A stretch of 46,409 nucleotides of DNA, taken from Acidobacteriota bacterium (GTDB lineage Bacteria > Actinomycetota > AC-67). The position numbers and the translations under genes were made by a program. Below the pieces are notes generated by a model. It was not told the origin of the DNA, ran no database searches, and saw nothing but the letters and a program-made list of their open reading frames with translations. The stretch is taken from the NCBI GenBank assembly GCA_016208485.1, contig JACQXY010000006.1:1-46409 (forward strand), read 5' to 3'. This document shows, one piece after another, positions 1-8,236 of the stretch; position 1 is the first letter of the stretch; every line of letters starts with the position of its first letter.

Positions 1-10
1 CCCGCGCGCA

Positions 11-35
11 TAGCACTCGAATAGGTCGAGTGCTA
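11..35 (+). promoter_or_regulatory. CIRCE operator (HrcA binding site)
   Basis: Perfect inverted repeat TAGCACTC-N9-GAGTGCTA, matching the CIRCE consensus TTAGCACTC-N9-GAGTGCTAA in every arm base present. It lies 19 bases before the hrcA start, so it should mediate autorepression of hrcA-dnaJ by HrcA. A -10-like TAGACT (34-39) overlaps the right arm, so bound repressor would cover the promoter. Confidence 0.96.
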
Positions 36-54
36 GACTCGCCCCGGCGACGAC

Positions 55-1083
55 ATGGACGACGCGCTGGCGCCGAGGCAGCAGTCCATCCTGCGCGCGC
101 TCGTCCGTGAGTTCATCCGGACGGGCGAGCCGGTGGGCTCGAAGGAGCTCGTCCATCGCTACCGCCTCGACTTCTCTCCTGCGACCGTGCGCGGCGAGAT
201 GGCGCGCCTCGAGGAGGACGAGTACCTCGCGCAGCCGCACGCGAGCGCCGGACGGATTCCGACCGACCGCGCGTACCGGTTCTTCGTCGACCACTTGCCG
301 GCGCCGGGACGGCTGACGAAGGAAGAGGAGCGCGCGGTCCACGAGGAGCTGTCGCGCGAGCCGGAGAGCCTCGACGACCTGCTCCAGCGCGCGAGCGAGA
401 TGATCTCCCGGATCACCCATCACGCCGCTGCCGTCCTCGCGCCGCGGCTCGCCCCGAGCCGGCTGCGCCGGATCGACCTCGTCGGGATCGGCGGTCGCGC
501 GGTCGTGGTGGTGATCGTGGCCGACGGCGGACGCGTGGAGGAGCGCATCGTCCGGCTGGACCGCGACGTCTCGGCCGGCGCGCTCGACCGGGTGGGACGG
601 GACCTCAACCGCGATCTGCTCGGGAGACGGCTCGACGAGGCGCACGTCCGGGTCGCCGCGCACATCGCGGCCGCGACCGAGCCCGACCGCGAGGTGCTCG
701 AGGCCGTGGCCGCCGCCCTTCGGGAAGCCCTCACCGTGGGCGCGCGCGTCTACGTCGGAGGCACCGCGACGCTCGCGGAGGAGGAGTCGTTCCGGCGGGA
801 GACGTTGCAGCATCTTTACGAGGTCATCGAGCGGCAGCAGGTCCTGCTCGATCTCCTCGCCGGCGCGCTGGATCGCCCGTTCACGGTGAGGATCGGATCG
901 GAGCTTCCGTACCGGGCGATGCACCCCTGCAGCATCGTCGCGGCCAACTACGGGATCGCCGACTCCCCGGCCGGGACGGTCGGGGTCATCGGTCCCACTC
1001 GCATGAACTACGAGCGCGCCATCGCGGCGGCCGGCGCCGTCGCCCGCACTCTCGAAGGCACGCTCGGCGCGATCGCCGGCTGA
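55..1083 (+). CDS. hrcA: Heat-inducible transcription repressor HrcA
   Basis: Represses class I heat-shock genes by binding CIRCE; its activity is normally set by GroEL. The 342-residue length is typical. The N-terminal winged helix (about residues 1-75) includes the family stretches [22 protein letters not shown] and [20 protein letters not shown]-like central domain and the C-terminal SIVAANYG and [14 protein letters not shown] segments are all present. The ATG is 19 bases after CIRCE and has no clear Shine-Dalgarno sequence, so the leader is very short. dnaJ follows after 11 bases, the usual actinobacterial and firmicute order, which makes this the first gene of the heat-shock operon. Confidence 0.97.
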   Translation: MDDALAPRQQSILRALVREFIRTGEPVGSKELVHRYRLDFSPATVRGEMARLEEDEYLAQPHASAGRIPTDRAYRFFVDHLPAPGRLTKEEERAVHEELSREPESLDDLLQRASEMISRITHHAAAVLAPRLAPSRLRRIDLVGIGGRAVVVVIVADGGRVEERIVRLDRDVSAGALDRVGRDLNRDLLGRRLDEAHVRVAAHIAAATEPDREVLEAVAAALREALTVGARVYVGGTATLAEEESFRRETLQHLYEVIERQQVLLDLLAGALDRPFTVRIGSELPYRAMHPCSIVAANYGIADSPAGTVGVIGPTRMNYERAIAAAGAVARTLEGTLGAIAG

Positions 1084-1094
1084 CGGCGGCGCCG

Positions 1095-2210
1095 ATGCCC
1101 GACTACTACCGCATCCTGGGCGTCGAGCGGACCGCGAGCCAGGAGGAGATCAAGCGAGCCTTCCGCGCGCTCGCGCGGAAGTGGCACCCCGACCGCAATC
1201 CGGATGCCGAGGCGGAGGAGCGCTTCAAGGAGGCGGGCGAGGCCTACGAGGTCCTTTGCGACCCCGTGAAGCGCGAGCGCTACGACACCTTCGGCGACGC
1301 CAGGGCCCAGCCGGGGCTGGGCGGGTTCGGAGACCTCGGCGACATCATCGAGTCGTTCTTCGGCGGCACTCCCTTCGGGCGCGCCCGCGCGCGCCCGCGC
1401 GGCGCCGGCGTCGACGGCGGAGACGTGGCCGCGCGCCTGGACGTCACCTTCCGGGAGGCGGTGTTCGGCTGCAGCAAGGGGGTGGAGGTCTCTGCCCTGC
1501 GCGCGTGCGGGCGCTGCCGCGGCGGAGGATGCGACCCCGGGACGTTCCGCTCCCGCTGCACCAGGTGCGGCGGGTCCGGCGAGGTGCGCACCGTCCGCCA
1601 GAGCGTGTTCGGGACGGTCATGGCTTCCCGGCCGTGTCCCGACTGCGGCGGCGTCGGCGAGCGGCCGGCGGTGCCGTGCCGGGACTGCCGCGGCGAGGGG
1701 CGGACCCCGCAGGCGACGACGCTCACGGTCGACATCCCGCCGGGCGTTCAGGAGGGCATGACGCTCCGGCTCCGGGGGCGGGGCGAGGCCGGCGTGCGGG
1801 GGGGAGCCGACGGGGATCTCTACGTCCAGCTCGCCGTGGCGCCCGACCCGGTCTTCGAGCGCGACGGCGACGACGTGGTCTGCTCCCTGGAGGTCCCTCT
1901 CACGCAGGCGATCCTCGGCGCCGAGCTGACGGTCGACACCCTCGACGGCGAGGAGACGATCCGGATCGCGCCGGGGACGAGGCCGGGGACGGTGGTGCGG
2001 ATCAAGGGGCACGGCGCTCCGCGCCTGCACGGGCGCGGCCGGGGGGACTTGGTCGTCCACGTCGTCGTCGACATCCCGCGCGCGCTGAAGGCGAAGGAGC
2101 GGGCGCTCGTCGAGGAGCTGGCGGCGGTGCGGGGCGAGCCGGTCGGGCGCGGAGGGAAGGGGATGCTGTCGCGCTTGCGCGACTCGCTTCGGGGCCCCGG
2201 TTCGCGGTGA
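1095..2210 (+). CDS. dnaJ: Chaperone protein DnaJ
   Basis: Co-chaperone that delivers unfolded substrates to DnaK and stimulates its ATPase. The J domain occupies residues 1-70 with the HPD motif at 31-33. A short G/F-rich linker follows. The zinc-binding domain has four CxxCxGxG-type repeats ([32 protein letters not shown]), and the C-terminal beta domains are complete. At 371 residues it is full length, with a G/F region on the short side. It sits 11 bases after hrcA, under the same CIRCE control, and its TGA overlaps the rsmE start by four bases. dnaK and grpE are not in the window, so this is probably the DnaJ of the hrcA-dnaJ operon rather than that of a dnaK operon. Confidence 0.97.
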   Translation: MPDYYRILGVERTASQEEIKRAFRALARKWHPDRNPDAEAEERFKEAGEAYEVLCDPVKRERYDTFGDARAQPGLGGFGDLGDIIESFFGGTPFGRARARPRGAGVDGGDVAARLDVTFREAVFGCSKGVEVSALRACGRCRGGGCDPGTFRSRCTRCGGSGEVRTVRQSVFGTVMASRPCPDCGGVGERPAVPCRDCRGEGRTPQATTLTVDIPPGVQEGMTLRLRGRGEAGVRGGADGDLYVQLAVAPDPVFERDGDDVVCSLEVPLTQAILGAELTVDTLDGEETIRIAPGTRPGTVVRIKGHGAPRLHGRGRGDLVVHVVVDIPRALKAKERALVEELAAVRGEPVGRGGKGMLSRLRDSLRGPGSR

Positions 2211-2917
2211 GCGCGCATCACTTCTTCGGGCAGGCCCTGGGCGGCGAGGAGGTCGTCGTCTCGGGCGAGGAGGCCCGGCACGCCGTGCGCGTGCTCCGCA
2301 TCCGGCCGGGGGAGCGGATCACCGTCTCCGACGGCCGGGGCGAGGTCGCGGTCGCGTGCGTGGTGAGCGCCGGCCGCGATCTGGTCGCCCGCGTGGAGGA
2401 GCGGCGCACCGTCCCCCCCGCGCGCCCGCGGCTCGTCGTGTGGGCCGCGATCCCGAAGGCCGGCAAGCTCGACCTCGTCGCGGCGAAGCTGACCGAGATC
2501 GGTGCGGCGGCGCTCGTGCCCTTCGCCGCGCGCCGGAGCGTGGCGCGGTGGGATCCCGTCAAGGCCGCGGCACGCACCGCCCACTTGCGCGCGATCGCGC
2601 GCGAGGCGAGCAGGCAGTCCAGGCGCGCGTGGATCATGGAGGTGTCGGAGGTGCGCGCGCTCGGCGAGACCGGCCGGCCGTGCATCGTCCTTCACGAGGA
2701 GGCATCCCGCCGGCTGAGCGACGGGCTCCCGCCGGAGCCGCCGGCCGAGCTGTCGCTCGTCGTGGGCCCGGAGGGCGGCCTCGACGCCGAGGAGGTCGCC
2801 GCGCTCGCCTCCGCGGGCGCCGGCGTCGTCGGGCTCGGGCCTCAGATCCTCCGCACAGAGACCGCCGGGCTCGTCGCCGCGACGATCGTGCTCGCGCGCT
2901 ACGGCCTTCTCGGCTGA
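2207..2917 (+). CDS. rsmE: 16S rRNA (uracil1498-N3)-methyltransferase RsmE
   Basis: Methylates N3 of U1498 in 16S rRNA using S-adenosylmethionine (SPOUT/trefoil-knot family, RsmE). The 236 residues show the N-terminal PUA-like part ([18 protein letters not shown]) and the C-terminal knot motifs [13 protein letters not shown] and [13 protein letters not shown], which bind SAM. The GTG start at 2207 overlaps the dnaJ stop in a GTGA arrangement. The reading frame is open much further upstream inside dnaJ, but homology begins only here. The dnaJ-rsmE pair is widespread in Gram-positive bacteria. Confidence 0.95.
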   Translation: MSAHHFFGQALGGEEVVVSGEEARHAVRVLRIRPGERITVSDGRGEVAVACVVSAGRDLVARVEERRTVPPARPRLVVWAAIPKAGKLDLVAAKLTEIGAAALVPFAARRSVARWDPVKAAARTAHLRAIAREASRQSRRAWIMEVSEVRALGETGRPCIVLHEEASRRLSDGLPPEPPAELSLVVGPEGGLDAEEVAALASAGAGVVGLGPQILRTETAGLVAATIVLARYGLLG

Positions 2918-3009
2918 GAGAGGCCGCGGTCCCGGTCGGGGGTCGACTCCAGCGCTGAGCGCTCGGCGGATGGTCGACGCGATGCGTGGGCGGTCTCTTC
3001 CTAGAGTGA

Positions 3010-3038
3010 TTGCGCCTGGCCACGGTGGATGCTAGGGT
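3010..3038 (+). promoter_or_regulatory. Probable promoter of the bldD-like gene
   Basis: TTGCGC (3010-3015), a 17-base spacer and TAGGGT (3033-3038) fit a housekeeping-sigma promoter. Transcription would start near 3045, giving a leader of about 47 bases before the ATG at 3092. A second -10-like TAGAGT lies at 3002-3007. The 174-base gap after rsmE supports a separate transcription unit. Confidence 0.45.
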
Positions 3039-3091
3039 CGGTCCGCTGGGGAGGTTTGCACCCAATGCGGTTCGACACGGGGAGGGGTTGC

Positions 3092-3580
3092 ATGGCCTCG
3101 CAAGGGACGGTGGGTGAGCGGATCCGCGCGATCCGACTTCAGAAGCGTCTATCTCTTCACGATGTGGAGGTCTCCTCCGAGAAGGAATTCAAGGCATCGG
3201 TGCTCGGCGCCTATGAGCGCTGCGAGCGCAACATCTCGGTCCCGCGGCTCGCGCAGCTCGCGCGCTACTTCGGCGTACCGGTCGAGCAGCTCCTGCCTCG
3301 CGGCGAGGAGTCCCGCATCGAGCTGGAGCCCGCGCAGCGGGGCGGTGAGGCGGGAGTGTGCATCGACCTGATCCGCCTGAACGAGGTGCGCACGCCGGAG
3401 ACCGAGGTGCTCGGCCGCTACGTGCGCTCGATCCAGCTCGCGCGCGGGGACTTCAACGGCCGCATGCTGACCGTGCGTGGCGAGGATGTGCGCGCGCTGG
3501 CGGCGGTGCTCGAGACGAGCGCCGACACGCTGACCGGGCGGCTCGACGAGCTGGGCCTGCGCATCCCGCAGCGCGCGTAG
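3092..3580 (+). CDS. bldD: BldD-like transcriptional regulator with c-di-GMP signature
   Basis: Helix-turn-helix regulator related to actinobacterial BldD, which represses developmental genes when dimerised by tetrameric cyclic-di-GMP. Of 162 residues, about 6-65 form the XRE-type HTH (GERIRAIRLQKRLSLHDVE, AYERCERNISVPRLAQLARYFGVP). The C-terminal domain carries R118-G-D120, eight residues, then R129-x-x-D132. This is the RxD-X8-RxxD cyclic-di-GMP signature of Streptomyces BldD. The frame is open upstream, but the ATG at 3092 has a GGAGGGG ribosome site at 3081 and begins at the conserved part. It lies between rsmE and the HIT remnant, so it may simply be inserted in the operon with its own promoter. 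Its target genes are unknown. Confidence 0.88.
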   Translation: MASQGTVGERIRAIRLQKRLSLHDVEVSSEKEFKASVLGAYERCERNISVPRLAQLARYFGVPVEQLLPRGEESRIELEPAQRGGEAGVCIDLIRLNEVRTPETEVLGRYVRSIQLARGDFNGRMLTVRGEDVRALAAVLETSADTLTGRLDELGLRIPQRA

Positions 3581-3589
3581 ACCGGATTC

Positions 3590-3751
3590 TTGGGACCCGA
3601 CTGCGTCTTCTGCCGGATCGCGCGCCGCGAGGTCGCGAGCGACGCCGTGCTCGATCTGGTCCTCAACCGCGGTCCGCATGCCGGCCAGAGCGTCTTCCAC
3701 CTGCACCTTCGCGTCTTGGGCGGTCGCCCGATGCTCCGGCCACCCGGTTGA
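3590..3751 (+). pseudogene. HIT-family hydrolase reduced by in-frame internal deletion
   Basis: The 53 codons join both ends of a histidine-triad (HinT-type) nucleotide hydrolase. The N-terminus has the zinc-type motif [14 protein letters not shown] (C5, C8). It passes directly into the C-terminal signature [16 protein letters not shown] followed by RVLGGRP and a terminal PPG. Normal members are about 105-140 residues, so roughly 50 central residues with the nucleotide-binding core are missing while the frame stays open. The triad reads H37-L-H39-L-R41: the third histidine is arginine. TTG at 3590 is the only likely start. A HIT gene before phoH is a common order, so this is probably the resident gene in decay. 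Loss of activity is inferred. Confidence 0.8.
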
Positions 3752-3794
3752 GGGGATCGTCCGCATTGTCCAGAGCCAAGGCGAGCGCGCCGCG

Positions 3795-3826
3795 TATAAT
3801 CGTGCTGTCGGCCCCCGCGGGGGCCG
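3795..3826 (+). promoter_or_regulatory. TATAAT box followed by perfect 18-base palindrome before phoH
   Basis: A consensus -10 hexamer TATAAT (3795-3800) stands out in GC-rich DNA. The perfect palindrome CGGCCCCCGCGGGGGCCG (3809-3826) begins where transcription would start. No -35 is seen at the usual distance. The palindrome could be an operator or a leader hairpin; phoH starts 23 bases later. Confidence 0.45.
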
Positions 3827-3849
3827 TATCCGTCGGGCCTGGAGACTTG

Positions 3850-4812
3850 GTGACGGCAAGCAGCGCCGAGGTGAAGATCCTCGTACCCGGCCGCCACGCG
3901 ATGGTGGCCCTTCTCGGACAGCGTGATGAGCTTTTGAAGCTCATCGAGTCCGCCTTCTCCACCTCCATCCTCGTGCGCGGCAACGAGATCACGATCGGAG
4001 GGGAACCCGAGGAGACCGACCGCGTCGTGTTCCTGTTCGAGGAGCTGATCGACCTGCTCGACTCGGGCCACGAGCTGAGCCTCGAGAGCCTCGGCCAGAC
4101 CATCGAGATGCTGAGGACCGAGGAGGCGCGGCCGAAGGACGTCTTCGGCGACGCGGTCCTCGTCCACCGCGGCAAGGCCGTCCGCCCGAAGACCGCCGGG
4201 CAGAAGCGGTATGTGGATGCGATCAGGCGCAGCACGATCGTGTTCGCCGTCGGCCCGGCCGGCACGGGGAAGACCTACCTCGCGATGGCGCTCGCCGTGA
4301 AGGCGCTCCAGTCCAAGGAGGTCGCCCGTCTCATCCTCACCCGGCCGGCCGTCGAGGCCGGCGAGAAGCTCGGCTTCCTGCCGGGGACTCTCTACGAGAA
4401 GATCGATCCCTACATGCGGCCGCTCTACGACGCGCTCTACGACATGATGGAACCGGAGCACAGCTCCCGGCTGATGGAGCGCGGGACCATCGAGGTCTCC
4501 CCGCTCGCCTTCATGCGCGGGCGCACGCTCAACAACTCTTTCATCATCCTAGACGAGGCGCAGAACACGACTCCGGAGCAGATGAAGATGTTCCTCACGC
4601 GGCTCGGGTTCGGCTCCAAGGTCGTCGTGACCGGGGACGTGACCCAGATCGACCTGCCGAGCGGGCAGTTCTCCGGGCTGAACGCCGCGCGCGAGATCCT
4701 CACCGGCATCTCCGGGATCGAGGTCGTCTTCCTCACGGCCAAGGACGTCGTGCGACACAAGATCGTTCAGGAGATCGTCGAGGCGTACCGGCGCTTCGAC
4801 GAGAGCCGATGA
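3850..4812 (+). CDS. phoH: PhoH-like ATPase
   Basis: P-loop ATPase of the PhoH family, linked genetically to YbeY and RNA metabolism; its substrate is not settled. The protein has about 320 residues: an N-terminal KH-like part, Walker [10 protein letters not shown], the family segment [19 protein letters not shown], Walker B IILDEAQN and the late motif [12 protein letters not shown]. The frame is open far upstream through the HIT remnant. GTG at 3850 is preferred because GGAG lies at 3841-3844 and homology begins nearby; TTG at 3847 is the alternative. The stop overlaps ybeY (ATGA), so phoH, ybeY, the CorC-like gene and era form an rRNA-maturation operon. Confidence 0.94.
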   Translation: MTASSAEVKILVPGRHAMVALLGQRDELLKLIESAFSTSILVRGNEITIGGEPEETDRVVFLFEELIDLLDSGHELSLESLGQTIEMLRTEEARPKDVFGDAVLVHRGKAVRPKTAGQKRYVDAIRRSTIVFAVGPAGTGKTYLAMALAVKALQSKEVARLILTRPAVEAGEKLGFLPGTLYEKIDPYMRPLYDALYDMMEPEHSSRLMERGTIEVSPLAFMRGRTLNNSFIILDEAQNTTPEQMKMFLTRLGFGSKVVVTGDVTQIDLPSGQFSGLNAAREILTGISGIEVVFLTAKDVVRHKIVQEIVEAYRRFDESR

Positions 4813-5336
4813 CCCGCGCGCTTGCGCGCGCCGGCGGAGACACGGCGCGGATAAGCGAGCCACCGGATCCCGGCTCGATCGGTGGGTACGCGATCTCCTG
4901 CCAGGACGAGCGGGACGAGCCGGCGGCGCCGGTCGATTGTGCCCGGCTCGAGCGCCTGGCCGCGCGCGCGCTCGCTTCGCTCGGCGTCCCGAGCGGCGCG
5001 GCGATCTCCATCCTGGTCGTCGGGCCGGCGCGAATGTCCGAGCTGAAGGGCCGGTTCCTCGGCTCGGCGGAGGAGACCGACGTGCTCGCCTTCCCGGTGG
5101 ACGATCCGGGAAGCCCGTCCCCGGGGCCGGTGGTGCTCGGGGACGTCGTGCTCTGCCCTGAGTTCGCACAGCGGCAGGCGCGCGCGCTCGGACGGCGCCC
5201 GGACGGCGAGCGGGAGTTGCTGCTGGTGCACGGGATCCTGCACCTGCTCGGGCACGACCACGCCGACCGTCGCGGGGAGTGGGAGATGAGCCGGGAGGAG
5301 CGCGCGATCCTTCTGCAGTGGGGGGAGGCTCGGTGA
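4809..5336 (+). CDS. ybeY: Endoribonuclease YbeY
   Basis: Metal-dependent endoribonuclease of the UPF0054 family, needed for 16S rRNA 3'-end maturation and 70S quality control. The zinc motif HGILHLLGHDH has its three histidines at residues 141, 145 and 151, and the family segment ETDVLAFP is present. The ATG overlaps the phoH stop by four bases. The product is 175 residues; the first 35 or so are not conserved in the family, so an internal start is possible, but coupling to phoH supports this one. The CorC-like gene begins on its stop codon. Confidence 0.95.
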   Translation: MTRALARAGGDTARISEPPDPGSIGGYAISCQDERDEPAAPVDCARLERLAARALASLGVPSGAAISILVVGPARMSELKGRFLGSAEETDVLAFPVDDPGSPSPGPVVLGDVVLCPEFAQRQARALGRRPDGERELLLVHGILHLLGHDHADRRGEWEMSREERAILLQWGEAR

Positions 5337-6592
5337 GCTGGTTCGTCGCCCTCGTCCTGGTCCTCGTGGCGCTCGGGTCGGTGCTCGCTATGGCCGAGAC
5401 CTCGATCAGCCGGATGAGCCGGGTGCGCGCGATGGCGCTCCGCGAGGAGGGGCGCCGCAACGCCGCGATCCTCGAGCGCATCGAAGAGGATCCGGCCCGC
5501 CACCTGAACTCGATCTACTTCTCCGTCATGGTGGTGCAGAACGGCTCGGCGATCCTGGTCGCGATCCTCGCCGACCGGGCGTTCGGGAGTGTCGGGATCA
5601 CTCTTCTCTCGGCGGGTTTCACGCTCGTCTACTTCCTGGTCGTGGAGGCGATGTCGAAGACGTTCGGCATCTTGCACAGCGATCGGGTCGCCCTCGCTCT
5701 GGCCCCCGTCGTCCGCACTCTCGCGAGACTCCTCGCCTCCCCGACGCGGTTCCTCATCGGGATCGCGAACTGGCTCCTGCCGGGGAAAGGCCTGAAACAG
5801 GGGCCGTTCGTGTCCGAGGAGGAGATCCGCTCGATGGCGGAGGTCGGCCACGCCGAGGGGATGATCGAGGAAGAAGAGAAGGAGATGATCCATTCCATTT
5901 TCGAGTTCGGCGACACGGTCGTGCGCGAGGTGATGGTCCCGCGCCCCGACATGGTCGCCGTCGAAGGGGACATGCCCCTGCGGGAGGCGCTCGGCGTGAT
6001 GCTGACCCGAGGTTTCTCCCGCGTGCCGGTGTACGAGGAGAGCATGGACAACGTGACCGGCGTCATCTACGCGAAGGACGTGATGCGCCGCCTCCACGAC
6101 GGTGGGCGCCGCGGCGGGAAGGTCGCCGAGATCGCGCGCGCGGCCGTCTTCGTGCCCGAGTCGAAGAAGGTCGCCGAGCTCCTTCGCGAGATGCAGGCGA
6201 GCAAGACCCACATGGCGATCGTCGTGGACGAGTTCGGCGACGTGTCCGGCCTGGTGACGATGGAGGATCTTCTCGAGGAGATCGTCGGCGAGATCGCCGA
6301 CGAGTACGACCGCGAGGAACCCCAGGTCCAGCCGCTCGACGAGCGGACGGTGCGAGTGGCCGGGCGGCTCCCGATCGACGAGCTGTCGGAGATCCTGGAG
6401 GTCGAGTTGCCGGCGACCGAGTGGGACACGGTCGGCGGCCTCGTCTCCGGGCTGCTCGGGAAGGTGCCGCGACAGGGGGACGAGGTGTGCTACGAGGGCC
6501 TCACCTTCCGCGCCGAGCGTGTCCAGGGCCGGCGGATCGCCAAGGTCTTGATCACGAGGACGAATCAGGATGGCCGGCTTGCGGGGCCCTGA
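5333..6592 (+). CDS. CNNM/CorC-family membrane protein with CBS pair (hemolysin C-like)
   Basis: Membrane protein of the CNNM/CorC type, connected with magnesium or cobalt efflux. In 419 residues it has an N-terminal DUF21 domain with about four hydrophobic segments (residues 1-150). A tandem CBS pair follows (about 190-330; MVPRPDMVAVEGDMPLREAL and KTHMAIVVDEFGDVSGLVT). A C-terminal CorC/HlyC transporter-associated domain (VAGRLPIDELSEIL through TVGGLVSGLLGKVPRQGD) completes it. The GTG at 5333 overlaps ybeY (GTGA) with GGGGGAGG upstream. Its end overlaps era by 23 bases. The order ybeY-corC-era is standard in actinobacteria; the transported ion cannot be read from the sequence. Confidence 0.93.
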   Translation: MSWFVALVLVLVALGSVLAMAETSISRMSRVRAMALREEGRRNAAILERIEEDPARHLNSIYFSVMVVQNGSAILVAILADRAFGSVGITLLSAGFTLVYFLVVEAMSKTFGILHSDRVALALAPVVRTLARLLASPTRFLIGIANWLLPGKGLKQGPFVSEEEIRSMAEVGHAEGMIEEEEKEMIHSIFEFGDTVVREVMVPRPDMVAVEGDMPLREALGVMLTRGFSRVPVYEESMDNVTGVIYAKDVMRRLHDGGRRGGKVAEIARAAVFVPESKKVAELLREMQASKTHMAIVVDEFGDVSGLVTMEDLLEEIVGEIADEYDREEPQVQPLDERTVRVAGRLPIDELSEILEVELPATEWDTVGGLVSGLLGKVPRQGDEVCYEGLTFRAERVQGRRIAKVLITRTNQDGRLAGP

Positions 6593-7475
6593 GCCGGCGC
6601 ACCGGTCCGGGTTCGTCTCGATCGTCGGGCGGCCGAACGTCGGGAAGTCCACCCTCCTGAACGCGTTCGCCGGCCGGAAGGTCGCGATCACGTCCGAGAA
6701 GCCGCAGACGACGCGCAACGCGATTCGCGCGGTCCTCACCGGGGAAGGCTGGCAGATCGTGTTCGTCGACACCCCGGGTCTGCACAAACCGAAGACCCTC
6801 CTCGGCAAACGCCTGAACCAGGTGGTGCGGGGAACGCTCAAGGAAGTCGACGCGATCGTCTTCATGCTGGACGCGACCCAGCCGGTCGGGAGCGGCGACG
6901 AGTTCGTCGCCCGCGAGGTGCTCGCGCTCGGCACCCCGGTGATCTGCGCGGTCAACAAGATGGACGCCGCGGCTCGCGAACGTCTCGTGCCGCAGCTCGC
7001 GGCCGCGCAGGCGCTGGGGGAGTGGCGCGAGATCATCCCGATCTCGGCGCTCGAGGGCCGGGGCGTCGAGGCCCTTCAAGACCTCCTCGTCGCCCTTCTC
7101 CCGGAGGGGCCGCAGTACTACCCGCCCGACATGGTCACCGACCAACCCCGCGAGCTGCTTCTCGCCGAGATCGTGCGTGAGAAGGCGCTGCACCTGACTC
7201 GGGAAGAGGTGCCGCACTCGATCGCCGTCGCCGTCGAGGAGATCGTCGAGCGAGAGGACGGGCTGATCGAGATCCACGCGAACCTGTTCGTCGAGCGCGA
7301 GTCGCAGAAGGGCATCGTGATCGGCAAGGGCGGCGGGATGCTCAAGGAGATCGGCACCCGCGCGCGCGTGGAGCTCGAGTGGCTGCTCGGGGCGAAGGTG
7401 TTCCTCCGCCTGCAGGTGAAGGTCGCCAAGGAGTGGCAGCGCGACCCCACGCTCTTGCACCGGCTCGGCTACTGA
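6570..7475 (+). CDS. era: GTPase Era
   Basis: Essential GTPase that binds the 3' end of 16S rRNA during 30S assembly. The 301 residues have G1 GRPNVGKS (residues 20-27), the switch region TTRNAIR, G3 DTPG, G4 NKMD and a C-terminal KH domain with IVIGKGGGMLKEIG. The ATG lies inside the preceding gene (23-base overlap), implying coupled translation. A gap of 44 bases separates it from recO. All catalytic and RNA-binding elements look intact. Confidence 0.97.
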   Translation: MAGLRGPEPAHRSGFVSIVGRPNVGKSTLLNAFAGRKVAITSEKPQTTRNAIRAVLTGEGWQIVFVDTPGLHKPKTLLGKRLNQVVRGTLKEVDAIVFMLDATQPVGSGDEFVAREVLALGTPVICAVNKMDAAARERLVPQLAAAQALGEWREIIPISALEGRGVEALQDLLVALLPEGPQYYPPDMVTDQPRELLLAEIVREKALHLTREEVPHSIAVAVEEIVEREDGLIEIHANLFVERESQKGIVIGKGGGMLKEIGTRARVELEWLLGAKVFLRLQVKVAKEWQRDPTLLHRLGY

Positions 7476-7504
7476 GGCCGGCACCCGGGGCGTCCCGGAG
7501 CGCT

Positions 7505-7510
7505 TAGGAT
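7505..7510 (+). promoter_or_regulatory. -10-like box just before recO
   Basis: TAGGAT ends 9 bases before the recO ATG, in the only gap of the era-uppS stretch. No -35 is apparent. Its spacing matches other possible leaderless starts in the window (uppS2, nfeD, vapB, glyS). Confidence 0.3.
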
Positions 7511-7519
7511 TGTGACCTG

Positions 7520-8236
7520 ATGGCGCTCTACAAGGAGCAGGGGATCGTCCTGCGCACGATGCGGCTCGGCGAGGCCGACCGGATCGTGACCCTGCTCACC
7601 CAGGGCTCGGGGAAGGTCCGCGCGGTCGCGAAAGGCGTGCGCAAGACCAAGTCCCGGTTCGGCGGGCGACTCGAGCCCTTCACGCACGTCGACCTGCTCC
7701 TCTACCGAGGGCGCGAGCTGGACATCGTCACTCAGGTCGAGATCATCACCTCGCACCGCGCGATCCGCGAGGACTACGCGCGCTTCGCCGCCGGCGAGGT
7801 CGTCCTCGAGGCGGCCGACCGAGTCGCGCAGGAGCGCGAGCGCAGCGTCCGCCTGTTCATGCTCGCGCTGGGGGCGCTCCGGGCGCTCGCCGGCGGCGAT
7901 GGCGATCCGGCTGTGATCGCCGATGGGTTCCTCCTGCGGCTCGCTTCGCTCGCCGGGTTCCGACCGTCGCTGTCGGCGTGCGCGGCGTGCGGTCGCCCCG
8001 GCCCGCACGCGCGGTTCTCGATCTCCCAGGGCGGGCTGGTCTGCGAGAAGTGCCGGACCGGCGGCGCGGTGCGGGTCGGGGAGGGGACGGTTCCCTACCT
8101 CGCCGGCTTGCTTCAGGAGGGGCCGCTCCCCGGCGCGCCGAGGGAGGGCAGGCGCGAGGGCAGCGGGCTGGTGCGCGCCTACGTGGAGTATCACTTCGAC
8201 CGGCCTCTGCGCGCATGGGCGCACGTGCCGCGCTGA
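7520..8236 (+). CDS. recO: DNA repair protein RecO
   Basis: Recombination mediator that helps RecR load RecA on SSB-coated DNA and anneals single strands (RecFOR pathway). The 238 residues contain the N-terminal OB fold (KEQGIVLRTMRLGEADRIVTLLT, GRLEPFTHVDLLLYRGRELD). A helical C-terminal part follows with a four-cysteine zinc motif CAACGRPG...GLVCEKC. It lies between era and uppS, the common actinobacterial order, and its TGA shares one base with the uppS ATG (TGATG). Confidence 0.94.
   Translation: MALYKEQGIVLRTMRLGEADRIVTLLTQGSGKVRAVAKGVRKTKSRFGGRLEPFTHVDLLLYRGRELDIVTQVEIITSHRAIREDYARFAAGEVVLEAADRVAQERERSVRLFMLALGALRALAGGDGDPAVIADGFLLRLASLAGFRPSLSACAACGRPGPHARFSISQGGLVCEKCRTGGAVRVGEGTVPYLAGLLQEGPLPGAPREGRREGSGLVRAYVEYHFDRPLRAWAHVPR

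Noticed and set aside
3358..3849. Long N-terminal extension of PhoH
   Set aside because: The open frame runs through the bldD-like gene and the HIT remnant in another frame and has no homology; the ribosome site supports 3850.
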